Assembly (NCBI RefSeq): GCF_000633395.1
Contig: NZ_AYMU01000037.1
Coordinates: forward strand, 1 to 64,000
Origin: Pseudomonas sp. PH1b
GTDB taxonomy: Bacteria; Pseudomonadota; Gammaproteobacteria; Pseudomonadales; Pseudomonadaceae
DNA length: 64,000 nucleotides
Direction: 5' to 3'
The notes beneath the pieces are model-generated. The model ran no database searches and was not told the origin of the DNA. It was given only the letters and a program-made list of their open reading frames with translations. The translations under genes were made by a program, and so were the position numbers. Each line of letters starts with the position of its first letter. Position 1 is the first letter of the stretch. This document shows, piece after piece, positions 53,104 to 60,842 of this stretch.

Positions 53104-54069
53104 CTAGAACGCGAACTGGCCGTCGAACACCGGCTTGTTGTCCACCGCCAGCACCCCGGCGCTGAAGATCAGGTCCAGGTGATGGCTGCCCTTGGCTCCG
53201 CCCCCGAGCCCCAGGTGCAGGCCGCAATGACGCTCTTCGAAGCCCGAGTTGCGTCCGTACAACGACTTGATGCCTTCGTTGGTGCCAATCCCCAGTTCCT
53301 CGATGCGCCGGTTCGACGGGTTGGCGTCCAGGTACTTGTTGAAGTCATTGGCCAGCCCGGGAATCTGGGTGGCCACCTGGCGAATGCTGGAGTTTTCGAT
53401 CCACAGCTCCAGGGGGCTCTGCAGCACCCCGTATTTGCGGGCGAAGGGGATGGTGCTGAGGAAGGTGCCGAGAAACTTCACATGGCCATTGATTGCGTCG
53501 CTGTGGGTGGCTATTTCCCCCGGTGCCAGGTCGTAGTTGCCCACGCCGTTGATGTCGGTCCACTTTTTCACGCTGTGCAGCGGTGCTTCGAAATACGAGC
53601 CCTGGGGGTCGCTGAAGCTCAAGGTGCTGGCCTGGGACAGCCGCCGGATCAAGGTGGCATTGAGGTCGGCGATGCGCTGGGGCTCGACGCTGAAGGTGTC
53701 GTAGAAGTAGTCGCCGTAGTCCTTGAACAGCAGGGACTTCTTCCAGTGTTCGGCCATCAGCCCATGCAGCGGACGGAGGAATTCCGGGCCGTCGGGACGT
53801 GGTTGGGGCAGGGTCGAGGAATCGTAGAAGAAGATGTACAGGTCGGCTTCGGTGATGGCCTGGGCGAGGGTCTCGGCCGGCTCCAGATCCAGGCGCAGGG
53901 CACTTAAGGCCAGCGCCGTGGATGGGCGCGATTGCTCGATGATGGCGCCGGCGATCGCCTGGTATTCGGCGGTATGGCCGATCACGACCTTTGCCGACGG
54001 TATGCCGCTCAAGGCCGGGTGGCGTTCGAGGTAGTACAGGAAATGACGGATGGCGCGGGGCTGGTCCAT
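53104..54069 (-). CDS. M29-like metallo-enzyme (aminopeptidase T / NicX superfamily)
   Basis: A 321-residue cytoplasmic protein. The C-terminal half has the M29-type metal motifs: EELGIGTNEG (first Glu), FEERHCGLHLGLGGGAKG (Glu and His) and HHLDLI (final His and Asp). Family members are leucyl/thermophilic aminopeptidases, while a relative is the non-haem dioxygenase NicX (2,5-dihydroxypyridine cleavage), so the chemistry cannot be fixed. The N-terminal half is divergent. A GGGAGG site precedes the ATG. It lies 63 bp after a 45-residue peptide gene, with a strong hairpin between them, which suggests it acts on that peptide. Confidence 0.75.
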   Translation of the reverse strand: MDQPRAIRHFLYYLERHPALSGIPSAKVVIGHTAEYQAIAGAIIEQSRPSTALALSALRLDLEPAETLAQAITEADLYIFFYDSSTLPQPRPDGPEFLRPLHGLMAEHWKKSLLFKDYGDYFYDTFSVEPQRIADLNATLIRRLSQASTLSFSDPQGSYFEAPLHSVKKWTDINGVGNYDLAPGEIATHSDAINGHVKFLGTFLSTIPFARKYGVLQSPLELWIENSSIRQVATQIPGLANDFNKYLDANPSNRRIEELGIGTNEGIKSLYGRNSGFEERHCGLHLGLGGGAKGSHHLDLIFSAGVLAVDNKPVFDGQFAF

Positions 54070-54094
54070 AAAACCTCCCTGGAGGACAAAAGTG

Positions 54095-54123
54095 ACCGGG
54101 GCAGGCGCCAGGCCTGCCCCGGT
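54095..54123 (-). terminator. Attenuator-like hairpin between peptide gene and enzyme gene
   Basis: ACCGGGGCAGGC (54095-54106) pairs perfectly over 12 bp with GCCTGCCCCGGT (54112-54123) across a 5-nt loop. Read in the direction of transcription it is followed by CACTTTTG, a short T-run, so it should end or thin most transcripts before the enzyme gene. Confidence 0.75.
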
Positions 54124-54132
54124 CCGGGCGCC

Positions 54133-54270
54133 TTACATCGGCCACATCGCCGTGCCAAAAGGCACCACGGCATCGGCCTGCATCATTTCCACGGCTGCTT
54201 CATGGGTGGTGGCTTCGAACCAGTCGTCCAGTTGCAGTTCGGTTTCCAGATCTTGTTCCAGTGTTTGCAT
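54133..54270 (-). CDS. 45-residue peptide, possible RiPP-like precursor
   Basis: A short gene with an AGGAG site placed seven bases before its ATG. The product is MQTLEQDLETELQLDDWFEA, then an acidic, Met-rich middle (THEAAVEMMQADA) and a tail VVPFGTAMWPM. The acidic leader-like half with a short hydrophobic aromatic C-terminal end is the shape of a ribosomal precursor peptide, as in other peptides matured by adjacent enzymes. It has no signal peptide. It precedes the M29-like gene across an attenuator hairpin. I know no described family and infer the link from context. Confidence 0.65.
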   Translation of the reverse strand: MQTLEQDLETELQLDDWFEATTHEAAVEMMQADAVVPFGTAMWPM

Positions 54271-54370
54271 GGTGAATCTCCTAGATGACGTTACGCCTAG
54301 CAGTCCATTGGCGGAGCGAATTCACAGTGGCGAACGGGACAGTTGCTGACGCTGCTGGTTCGCTCCCTGG

Positions 54371-54395
54371 CTTGCCGGAGATTGGCGCCGGCAAG
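54371..54395. repeat. REP-like inverted repeat
   Basis: CTTGCCGG (54371-54378) pairs with CCGGCAAG (54388-54395) over a 9-nt loop, in the intergenic space upstream of the peptide gene. Its sequence is REP-like. Confidence 0.5.
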
Positions 54396-55175
54396 TGGCT
54401 GGAAACCTAGTTCAGGGGATTTTGAAGTGCAAAAAAATAATTAGATTATTTTCTACTGAACTTTATTTTCTATTTTTCACGCGAAAGATTTATTGCCTGA
54501 AAACAAAAAGCTAAGGCTTTGGTCCGGGCTGGGTTGTTGCGGTGTCAATTTGCAGTCAGTGGCCCGCTGGATCTGCAGTGGCAATTTTGCGTTACGGGTT
54601 GTAAAGAGAGTTTTACGAAATATCCCTTCGTGGGCCCTGAATCCATCAGGTGCGATGCGCTGTAAGGAAATGCTGCCGCCCGGCGCCGCTACAGTTGGCG
54701 GCCGAGGCTCTGGGCCGCTTGTTCCACGGCGCCAAGGCAGGTGAGATGCACACCTGCCTGCGTACAGGTGCATAACAAGAAGGAGGCGCAATGAACGCCG
54801 AAACGGATTTTTACCCCTACCCTTCGAAGGGCGATGGTCATCGCTCATTCATCGACGACCCCACTCGGTCTGTCCTTTTTTGCGCCGCCGATGCCAAGCA
54901 TCGAGCAGGCCCCGCGAGATCCCGGTTACCGGCACGCTGAAACAGCGGTGTCTGGCAGCAGGGGGTCAGGGGTGTACAATGCGCGGCGTTTTAACTGTGA
55001 CTCAACTGCGTACCCGCGCATTTTGCGCCCGAACAGCGTTTTCGGCGTGCCTTCCATGGCACTGAAAACATCCCTGCCGGGCCAATAAACTCAAGGTTAT
55101 CCACCTTGTTCACTCCGCCGCGTCACGAGCGTGGTGGGTTCGATTTCGTCACAGATAAAAACAAACAGGTGACGC
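54396..55175. promoter_or_regulatory. Long intergenic region upstream of the peptide gene and aroP
   Basis: The stretch 54420-54500 is strikingly AT-rich for this genome and is a likely promoter zone for the peptide gene. Further right lies a 49-codon ORF with a strong ribosome site (listed separately), preceded by the inverted repeat GGCAGGTG-CACCTGCC with a 7-nt loop (54736-54758). A TACAAT hexamer near 54974-54979 may be the -10 for aroP. The rest shows nothing I can support. Confidence 0.4.
54791..54940 (+). CDS. Possible 49-residue ORF with strong ribosome site
   Basis: MNAETDFYPYPSKGDGHRSF opens an ORF whose AAGGAGG site lies 5-6 bases before the ATG, the best in the neighbourhood. An inverted repeat lies upstream. 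I see no known domain; it could be a real small gene, a leader, or the truncated front of a lost gene. It stands alone on the plus strand, 235 bp before the aroP leader ORF. Confidence 0.4.
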   Translation: MNAETDFYPYPSKGDGHRSFIDDPTRSVLFCAADAKHRAGPARSRLPAR

Positions 55176-55238
55176 ATGACCGTTAAGAAAACGCTGAACT
55201 TCTGGTGCCTGCGCTGGGGTTTGATCCGTGCCGCTTAA
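55176..55238 (+). CDS. Possible 20-residue leader peptide of aroP
   Basis: An ORF of 20 codons, MTVKKTLNFWCLRWGLIRAA, begins 122 bp upstream of the aromatic permease with AGGTGA before its ATG. One Phe and two Trp codons in 20 fit a leader that senses aromatic aminoacyl-tRNA supply. No clear terminator hairpin is visible after it, so classical attenuation is unproven. Confidence 0.5.
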   Translation: MTVKKTLNFWCLRWGLIRAA

Positions 55239-55297
55239 GCCTTCACCGGGCGGTAACGTCTTGCAAACATCATCAAACCTTGCGTGAGAATCTTTTC

Positions 55298-56719
55298 ATG
55301 AGTGGACAAAACTCGCAGTCGGGCGAGCTGAAACGCGGCCTGAAAAATCGCCATATCCAATTGATCGCCCTGGGTGGTGCGATCGGTACCGGCTTGTTCC
55401 TGGGCTCGGCCGGGGTGCTCAAATCCGCTGGCCCGTCGATGATCCTCGGCTATGCCATCTGCGGCTTCATTGCCTTCATGATCATGCGCCAGCTGGGCGA
55501 GATGATTGTCGAAGAACCTGTGGCCGGCTCCTTCAGCCATTTCGCACACAAGTACTGGGGCGGTTTCGCCGGGTTCCTCTCGGGCTGGAACTGCTGGATC
55601 CTCTACATCCTGGTGGGCATGTCGGAACTGACCGCCGTCGGCAAGTACGTGCACTACTGGTGGCCGGAAGTGCCGACCTGGGCCTCGGCTGCGGTGTTCT
55701 TCGTGATGATCAACGCGATCAACCTGGCCAACGTCAAGGTCTTCGGCGAAGCCGAGTTCTGGTTCGCGATCATCAAGGTGGTCGCGATCGTCGGCATGAT
55801 CGCCCTGGGCAGCTACCTGCTGGTCAGCGGCAGTGGCGGCCCGCAAGCCTCGGTGAGCAACCTCTGGGAACACGGTGGCTTTTTCCCCAATGGCGTCAGC
55901 GGGCTGGTGATGGCCATGGCGATCATCATGTTCTCCTTCGGTGGCCTGGAAATGCTCGGTTTCACCGCAGCTGAAGCCGACAAGCCGAAAACCGTGATCC
56001 CCAAGGCGATCAACCAGGTGATCTACCGCATCCTGATCTTCTACATCGGCGCCCTGGTGGTGCTGTTGTCGCTGACACCGTGGGACAGCCTGCTGGTGAC
56101 CCTGAATGCTTCCGGCGACGCCTACAGCGGCAGCCCGTTCGTCCAGGTGTTCTCGATGCTGGGCAGCAACACGGCGGCGCACATTCTCAACTTCGTGGTC
56201 CTGACTGCGGCCCTGTCGGTGTACAACAGCGGCACCTACTGCAACAGCCGTATGCTCCTGGGCATGGCCGAGCAGGGCGATGCCCCCAAGGCCCTGGCCA
56301 AGATCGACAAGCGCGGCGTGCCGGTGAGGTCGATCCTCGCTTCGGCGGTGGTGACCTTCGTCGCGGTGGTGCTCAACTACCTGATCCCGCAGCATGCTCT
56401 GGAACTGCTGATGTCCCTGGTGGTGGCGACCCTGGTGATCAACTGGGCGATGATCAGCTACTCGCACTTCAAGTTCCGCCAGCACATGAACCGCAGCGGC
56501 CAGACCTCGCTGTTCAAGGCCCTGTGGTACCCCTACGGCAACTACATCTGCCTGGCGTTCGTGGTGTCCATCCTCGGCATCATGCTGATGATCCCGGGCA
56601 TCCAGATCTCGGTGTACGCGATCCCGGTTTGGGTGCTGTTCATGTGGGTCTGCTACGTCATCAAGAACAAGCGCAGTGCCCAGCACTCGCTGCAGGTAGC
56701 CAGCCCCTCGCTGAAGTAA
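55298..56719 (+). CDS. aroP: Aromatic amino-acid permease AroP
   Basis: A 473-residue APC-family inner-membrane transporter with twelve segments. The N-terminal sequence GLKNRHIQLIALGGAIGTGL and LGSAGVLKSAGPSMILGYAI, then NVKVFGEAEFWFAIIKVVAI, match AroP/PheP permeases, which take up Phe, Tyr and Trp. The ATG at 55298 lies 60 nt after the leader ORF. It lies upstream of arfB and the phh genes as in P. aeruginosa (aroP2 region), and with phhABC forms an uptake and degradation route for aromatic amino acids. Confidence 0.92.
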   Translation: MSGQNSQSGELKRGLKNRHIQLIALGGAIGTGLFLGSAGVLKSAGPSMILGYAICGFIAFMIMRQLGEMIVEEPVAGSFSHFAHKYWGGFAGFLSGWNCWILYILVGMSELTAVGKYVHYWWPEVPTWASAAVFFVMINAINLANVKVFGEAEFWFAIIKVVAIVGMIALGSYLLVSGSGGPQASVSNLWEHGGFFPNGVSGLVMAMAIIMFSFGGLEMLGFTAAEADKPKTVIPKAINQVIYRILIFYIGALVVLLSLTPWDSLLVTLNASGDAYSGSPFVQVFSMLGSNTAAHILNFVVLTAALSVYNSGTYCNSRMLLGMAEQGDAPKALAKIDKRGVPVRSILASAVVTFVAVVLNYLIPQHALELLMSLVVATLVINWAMISYSHFKFRQHMNRSGQTSLFKALWYPYGNYICLAFVVSILGIMLMIPGIQISVYAIPVWVLFMWVCYVIKNKRSAQHSLQVASPSLK

Positions 56720-56740
56720 GCGCGACTCTGGCGACGACAG

Positions 56741-56768
56741 ACCCGGCTCCGGCCGGGTTTGTTGTTTC
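56741..56768 (+). terminator. Intrinsic terminator after aroP
   Basis: A-CCCGGC (56741-56747) pairs with GCCGGG-T (56752-56758) across a TCCG loop, followed by TTTGTTGTTT. It lies 21 bp past the aroP stop codon. Confidence 0.8.
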
Positions 56769-56895
56769 TGGCCTGCGCCGCAGTCCACTGGCCAGTGCGC
56801 GGGTTGAGGTCTGAAGAGGGCAAGCCGGCAAGCCGGTGCCTACGAAGCCGGGGAATGGGGGTATCCTGTGGCCCCTGAAAACGGATACCTGTTCC

Positions 56896-57309
56896 ATGCT
56901 GGTGATTTCCAACAACGTGCACCTGCCGGATGCCGAGATCGAGTTGACTGCCATTCGCGCGCAGGGTGCGGGCGGGCAGAACGTCAACAAGGTCTCCAGC
57001 GCCGTGCACCTGCGCTTCGACATTCCGGCCTCGTCGCTGCCGCCGTTCTACAAGGAGCGCCTGCTGGCCCTGAGTGACAGCCGGATCACCAGCGACGGGG
57101 TGATCGTCATCAAGGCCCAGCAATACCGCACCCAGGAACAGAACCGTGCCGATGCTCTGGAGCGCCTCACCGAGCTGATCCTGGGGGCCATCAAGGTCGA
57201 GAAGAAACGCCGTCCGACCAAGCCGACCCTGGGGTCGAAAAAACGTCGCCTGGAATCCAAGGCCAAGCGCGGCAATATCAAGGCCGGCCGCGGCAAAGTG
57301 GATTTCTAG
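56896..57309 (+). CDS. arfB: Alternative ribosome-rescue factor ArfB (YaeJ)
   Basis: A 137-residue peptidyl-tRNA hydrolase that rescues stalled ribosomes. The GGQ motif is at residues 26-28 (RAQGAGGQNVNK), followed by a release-factor-like fold to about 100 and a basic tail (KKRRLESKAKRGNIKAGRGK) that enters the empty mRNA channel. The ATG at 56896 gives the conserved MLVISNNVHLPD. Its last four bases overlap the end of a convergent MFS gene. Confidence 0.95.
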   Translation: MLVISNNVHLPDAEIELTAIRAQGAGGQNVNKVSSAVHLRFDIPASSLPPFYKERLLALSDSRITSDGVIVIKAQQYRTQEQNRADALERLTELILGAIKVEKKRRPTKPTLGSKKRRLESKAKRGNIKAGRGKVDF

Positions 57310-58505
57310 GGCGCAGGGCGGGCCTGGCGCTGCCTGGGTGCCTGGCGATACAGGTACAGGCTCAGGGCCAGGCCGCAGCAGGCGGCAATCGCGGCGAACA
57401 GAAAGATCGAGGCAAAGCCGAAGCCGGCGGCAATCGCCCCGGCCAGTGGCCCGGTGATCCCCAGCGACAGGTCGATGAACAGCGAGTAGGCGCCGACAGC
57501 CGCGCCACGGCTGGAGGCCGGCACCAGGTTCACCGCTTCCACCCCGAGGGCCGGGAACACCAGGGAGAAGCCAAAACCGCTCAAGGCCGCGCCGGCCAGT
57601 GCCCAATGAGCATCGGGGGCTTGCCACAGCAGCAACAGGCCGAGGGTTTCCACCGACAGGCAGGCAATTGCCACGCGAAAGCCGCCAAGGCGGTTGATCA
57701 GGTTGCCGAACAACAGCCGCGCACCGATGAAGCTGGCGCCGAACAGGCTCAGGCACAGCACGCCGTTGGACCACTGCTGGCTGGCGTAGTAGAGGGTGAT
57801 GAAGGTGGCGATGGTGCCAAAGCCGATGGAGCCCAGGGCCAGTCCGCAACCGTGGGGGAAGACCTTGCCCAGCACATGGATGAATGGCAGGCGCTCACCG
57901 ATGACGATCGGCGCGGCCAGCTTCGGCCAGGCCAGCAGGAGCCCCACCAGGGCCAGCAGGATGATGCTCACGCCCATGCTCCACAGCCCCAGGTGATCGA
58001 CCAGCATCGCCCCCAAGGGCGCGCCGATGGCCAGGGCGCCGTAGCTGGCGATGCCGTTCCAGGAGATCACCTTGGCAGTGTTCTGCGCGCCGACCCGGCC
58101 GATACCCCAGCCAATGGCGCCCGACCCCACCAGGCTTTCTGCGCTGCCCAGCACCAGGCGGCCCACCAGCAGGCTGGCCAGGCTCAAGCCGGGAAGGTCG
58201 TGCAGCCAGGCCGAGAGCAGCATGAACACGCCGCTCAGGCCGCAGCCGGCCAGGCCGTACATCACCGCGAGCTTGCAGCCCAGGTTGTCGATGATGCGCC
58301 CGGCGTAGGGGCGGCTGAGCAGGGTGGCCAGGTACTGCACACTGATCACCAGGCCGGCGATCACCGCACCGAAGCCCAGGTTGCTGTGGACATAGCCCGG
58401 CAGCACCGCCAGGGGAATGCCGATATTCAGGTAGCCGATAAAAGTGAACAGGACGATGGAAACGACTTGCAGCGTGACCGCCAAGGGGCGCTGGGTATCT
58501 GGCAT
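57306..58505 (-). CDS. MFS transporter, YfcJ/YhhS-like
   Basis: A 399-residue major-facilitator protein with twelve segments. FTFIGYLNIGIPLAVLPGYV and the MFS signature SRPYAGRIIDNLGCK are present, then GWGIGRVGAQNTAKVISWNG, which is typical of the YhhS/YfcJ group of arabinose/drug-type exporters. Substrates are not known. The start is the ATG at 58505; the upstream frame extends only four more codons. It overlaps the end of arfB by 4 bp on the opposite strand. Confidence 0.85.
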   Translation of the reverse strand: MPDTQRPLAVTLQVVSIVLFTFIGYLNIGIPLAVLPGYVHSNLGFGAVIAGLVISVQYLATLLSRPYAGRIIDNLGCKLAVMYGLAGCGLSGVFMLLSAWLHDLPGLSLASLLVGRLVLGSAESLVGSGAIGWGIGRVGAQNTAKVISWNGIASYGALAIGAPLGAMLVDHLGLWSMGVSIILLALVGLLLAWPKLAAPIVIGERLPFIHVLGKVFPHGCGLALGSIGFGTIATFITLYYASQQWSNGVLCLSLFGASFIGARLLFGNLINRLGGFRVAIACLSVETLGLLLLWQAPDAHWALAGAALSGFGFSLVFPALGVEAVNLVPASSRGAAVGAYSLFIDLSLGITGPLAGAIAAGFGFASIFLFAAIAACCGLALSLYLYRQAPRQRQARPAP

Positions 58506-58620
58506 GGGAGGGTCCACGGCGACAGCTGAATAGATAGGCTGCTTATGATACCGATGTGAACCAGGTAGCAGGGGGAGAAATCGACGCGATGTTCGGATCT
58601 TTACCGATATCGGCCTGGAA

Positions 58621-58803
58621 TCAAGCGTCCTTGGGCGTCAGCAACTGGGTGGTGACCAGGGCCGCGAGGGCGTTTTCCTGGGTGCCGAAACGGGCGAGCA
58701 GGGCGGCCTGTTTGTCGGCGCTGAGGCGATTCCACACCTCGATCATTTTTTCCGCGGTGCCGATCAGCACGCTGGCCTGGGTTTCGCTGAAGGAGTCGGT
58801 CAT
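58621..58803 (-). CDS. Small hypothetical protein
   Basis: A 60-residue protein, MTDSFSETQASVLIGTAEKM and then a helix EVWNRLSADKQAALLARFGT. It is mostly helical with no signal or cysteines. It lies 116 bp upstream of the MFS gene on the same strand. The ribosome site is weak; a GTG upstream could extend it to 82 residues across the hairpin at 58837-58869, which I consider less likely. No family recognised. Confidence 0.5.
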   Translation of the reverse strand: MTDSFSETQASVLIGTAEKMIEVWNRLSADKQAALLARFGTQENALAALVTTQLLTPKDA

Positions 58804-58836
58804 GGTTCGGCGGGGCTCGGGGGAGGGTTTCAGGCG

Positions 58837-58869
58837 GTGTGGAAAGCGCTTGAGTAGCGCTTTCCACAC
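58837..58869 (-). terminator. Perfect 14-bp hairpin between two small genes
   Basis: GTGTGGAAAGCGCT (58837-58850) pairs perfectly with AGCGCTTTCCACAC (58856-58869) across a 5-nt loop. It lies 18 bp past the stop of the 43-residue gene and has no T-run. It is likely a transcript-end or stability structure. Confidence 0.6.
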
Positions 58870-58887
58870 GGTCTGGTTACAGCTCTT

Positions 58888-59019
58888 TCAGTCTTCGCTG
58901 TCGGCCTTGCGGCTGTCGGCGGCTTCTTGCACTACAGGCTTTTCGGCACTGGCTTGTGGCGGGGTTGTCTGCTCAGTTTCGTGCAGGCTTGGGAAGGGGA
59001 GATTCGGGATCTCATGCAT
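58888..59019 (-). CDS. Small acidic conserved protein
   Basis: A 43-residue protein starting MHEIPNLPFPSLHETEQTTP, then acidic and Ala/Ser/Glu-rich to its end (RKADSED). A GAGGAG site lies seven bases before the ATG, the main support. It has no signal or membrane segment and no known domain. The upstream 200 bp hold the end of phhC only, so it has its own promoter or reads through from the phh operon. A perfect hairpin follows its stop. Confidence 0.6.
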   Translation of the reverse strand: MHEIPNLPFPSLHETEQTTPPQASAEKPVVQEAADSRKADSED

Positions 59020-59225
59020 GTCGTTGCTCCTCGCAAAGTCTGTTTTTTAAATCGCTGGGTAGATCCGCGCTTTTAAAAAGCCTGGGAAGGATACAGCACT
59101 GGAAATGACAAAAAGATTTTTCTCGCGGTTTTTGAGATGAAAGGGATTTCATCAAGCGGTCAAAAGGGCTGAATGTGCCGGCAATGACCACCAGCAGGTG
59201 GCCATTGTCGGCAAGCAGAGCCTTG

Positions 59226-60416
59226 TTACACGACCTTGGCGATGGCCTCGGCCAGCAGGGCCAGGCGGGTCTCGTCGATCCCGGCCACGTTGGCGCGGCC
59301 GGAACTGACCATGTACACACTGTGGTGATCACGCAGCGCCTGCACCTGAGCCGGGCTCAGGCCGGTGTAGGAGAACATCCCGCGCTGCACCCCGATATGG
59401 GCGAAGCGCTCGGCCAGGCCGTGGGGCTGCAAGGCTTCCACGAGGCCGGCCCGCAGTTGCGCAATGCGCTGGCGCATGGCTTCCACTTCCTCGGCCCAGA
59501 GGCGCTTGAGCTCGGTGTCGCCCAGGATGGTGGCAACGACCGCAGCGCCGTGATCCGGTGGTGTCGACCAGAGGTTGCGAGCGATGTGGGCCAGCTGGCT
59601 GCGCACATCGGTCAGCTTCTCGGCGTCTCGGGCGCAGACGATCAGCGCACCGGTACGGTCGCGATACAGGCCGAAGTTCTTCGAGCAGGAGCTGGTGATC
59701 AGCAGTTCCGGCAGTTGCTCGGCGAACAGTCGCACCGCCCAGGCATCCTGTTCCAGGCCGTCGCCAAAGCCCTGGTAGGCGAAGTCGATCAGCGGCAGCA
59801 GGTTGCGCTTGCGTACCACTTCCAGCACCCGTTGCCAGTCGGCCTGGCTCAGGTCGAAGCCGGTGGGGTTGTGGCAGCAGGCGTGCAGCAGGACCACGTC
59901 ACCCTGTGGCACCTGGTTCAGGGTCGCCAGCATCGCCTCGACATCCAGGCGGTTGTCGCTGCCCACGTAGGGGTAGTGGCTGACCTTGATCCCGGCGGCG
60001 GCAAAGATGGTTTCGTGGATCGGCCAGGTCGGGTCGCTCAGCCAGATGCCCCGGCCCGGCAGGCACTGGGCGATGAACTCGGCGCTCAGGCGCAGGGCGC
60101 CGGTACCGCCCGGGGTCTGGGTGGCGCCGGCGCGCTGCTCGGCGATCAGCTTTGAATCGCTGCCCAGCACCAGCTCATTGATCACCTTGCCGAAGGCCGC
60201 GTCGCCGTGGCCACCGATGTAGATCTTGGTGGTCTGGCGATCCACCAGGCGCTGCTCGGCCAGCTTCACCGAGTGCGGAATCGGCGTCAGTCCCTGGGAA
60301 TCCTTGTAGACCCCTACGCCGAGGTCGAACTTGTTCGGGTTGGGATCGCTGGCGTAGGCCCCCATCAGCCCGAGAATCGGGTCGCCGGGAACACGGCCGA
60401 TGGCATCGAAATGCAT
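59226..60416 (-). CDS. phhC: Aromatic amino-acid aminotransferase PhhC
   Basis: A 396-residue PLP enzyme of the aspartate-aminotransferase family that transaminates tyrosine to 4-hydroxyphenylpyruvate. The PLP lysine is K246 (TSSCSKNFGLYRDR). The FDLGVGVYKDSQG and CHNPTGFDLS loops are typical. Start ATG at 60416; the phhB stop overlaps it by one base (TAATG), so they are translationally coupled. It is the last gene of phhA-phhB-phhC. Confidence 0.95.
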   Translation of the reverse strand: MHFDAIGRVPGDPILGLMGAYASDPNPNKFDLGVGVYKDSQGLTPIPHSVKLAEQRLVDRQTTKIYIGGHGDAAFGKVINELVLGSDSKLIAEQRAGATQTPGGTGALRLSAEFIAQCLPGRGIWLSDPTWPIHETIFAAAGIKVSHYPYVGSDNRLDVEAMLATLNQVPQGDVVLLHACCHNPTGFDLSQADWQRVLEVVRKRNLLPLIDFAYQGFGDGLEQDAWAVRLFAEQLPELLITSSCSKNFGLYRDRTGALIVCARDAEKLTDVRSQLAHIARNLWSTPPDHGAAVVATILGDTELKRLWAEEVEAMRQRIAQLRAGLVEALQPHGLAERFAHIGVQRGMFSYTGLSPAQVQALRDHHSVYMVSSGRANVAGIDETRLALLAEAIAKVV

Positions 60417-60772
60417 TACTTGCGTCCTTCTGCGGTCTTGGCCACTTCGTCGGTGCGCGCGGCCATGATGAAGTCGTTGCGGTGCAGGCCCTTGATCGAG
60501 TGGCTCCACCAGGTCACGGTGACCTTGCCCCATTCGGTGAGCAGGCCTGGGTGATGGCCTTCGGCTTCGGAAATCTCGCCCATGGCATTGGTGAAGGCCA
60601 GAGCGAACTTGAAGTTCTTGAACAGGAAGACTTTCTCCAGCTGCATCACGCCGTCGCGCACTTCGATGTTCCAGTCGGGGATCTGCTTGATCAGTACCGG
60701 CAGTTCTTCGTCGCTGACTTGAGGGGCATCGGCGCGGCAGGCTTCGCAATGGGCTTGGTTCAGAGCGGTCAT
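60416..60772 (-). CDS. phhB: Pterin-4a-carbinolamine dehydratase PhhB
   Basis: A 118-residue dehydratase that recycles the pterin cofactor after PhhA and may also help phhA expression. The catalytic histidines are visible in EGHHPGL (H73, H74) and WWSHSIKGLHRND (H91). It starts at the ATG at 60772, 70 bp after phhA, and ends overlapping phhC by one base. Confidence 0.95.
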   Translation of the reverse strand: MTALNQAHCEACRADAPQVSDEELPVLIKQIPDWNIEVRDGVMQLEKVFLFKNFKFALAFTNAMGEISEAEGHHPGLLTEWGKVTVTWWSHSIKGLHRNDFIMAARTDEVAKTAEGRK

Positions 60773-60842
60773 GGTGTATTCCCAGGATTCAATTCTTGTT
60801 GGACGTTACTATTTTTCGCGGCGGCTCGCGAGTGCGAGCCGC

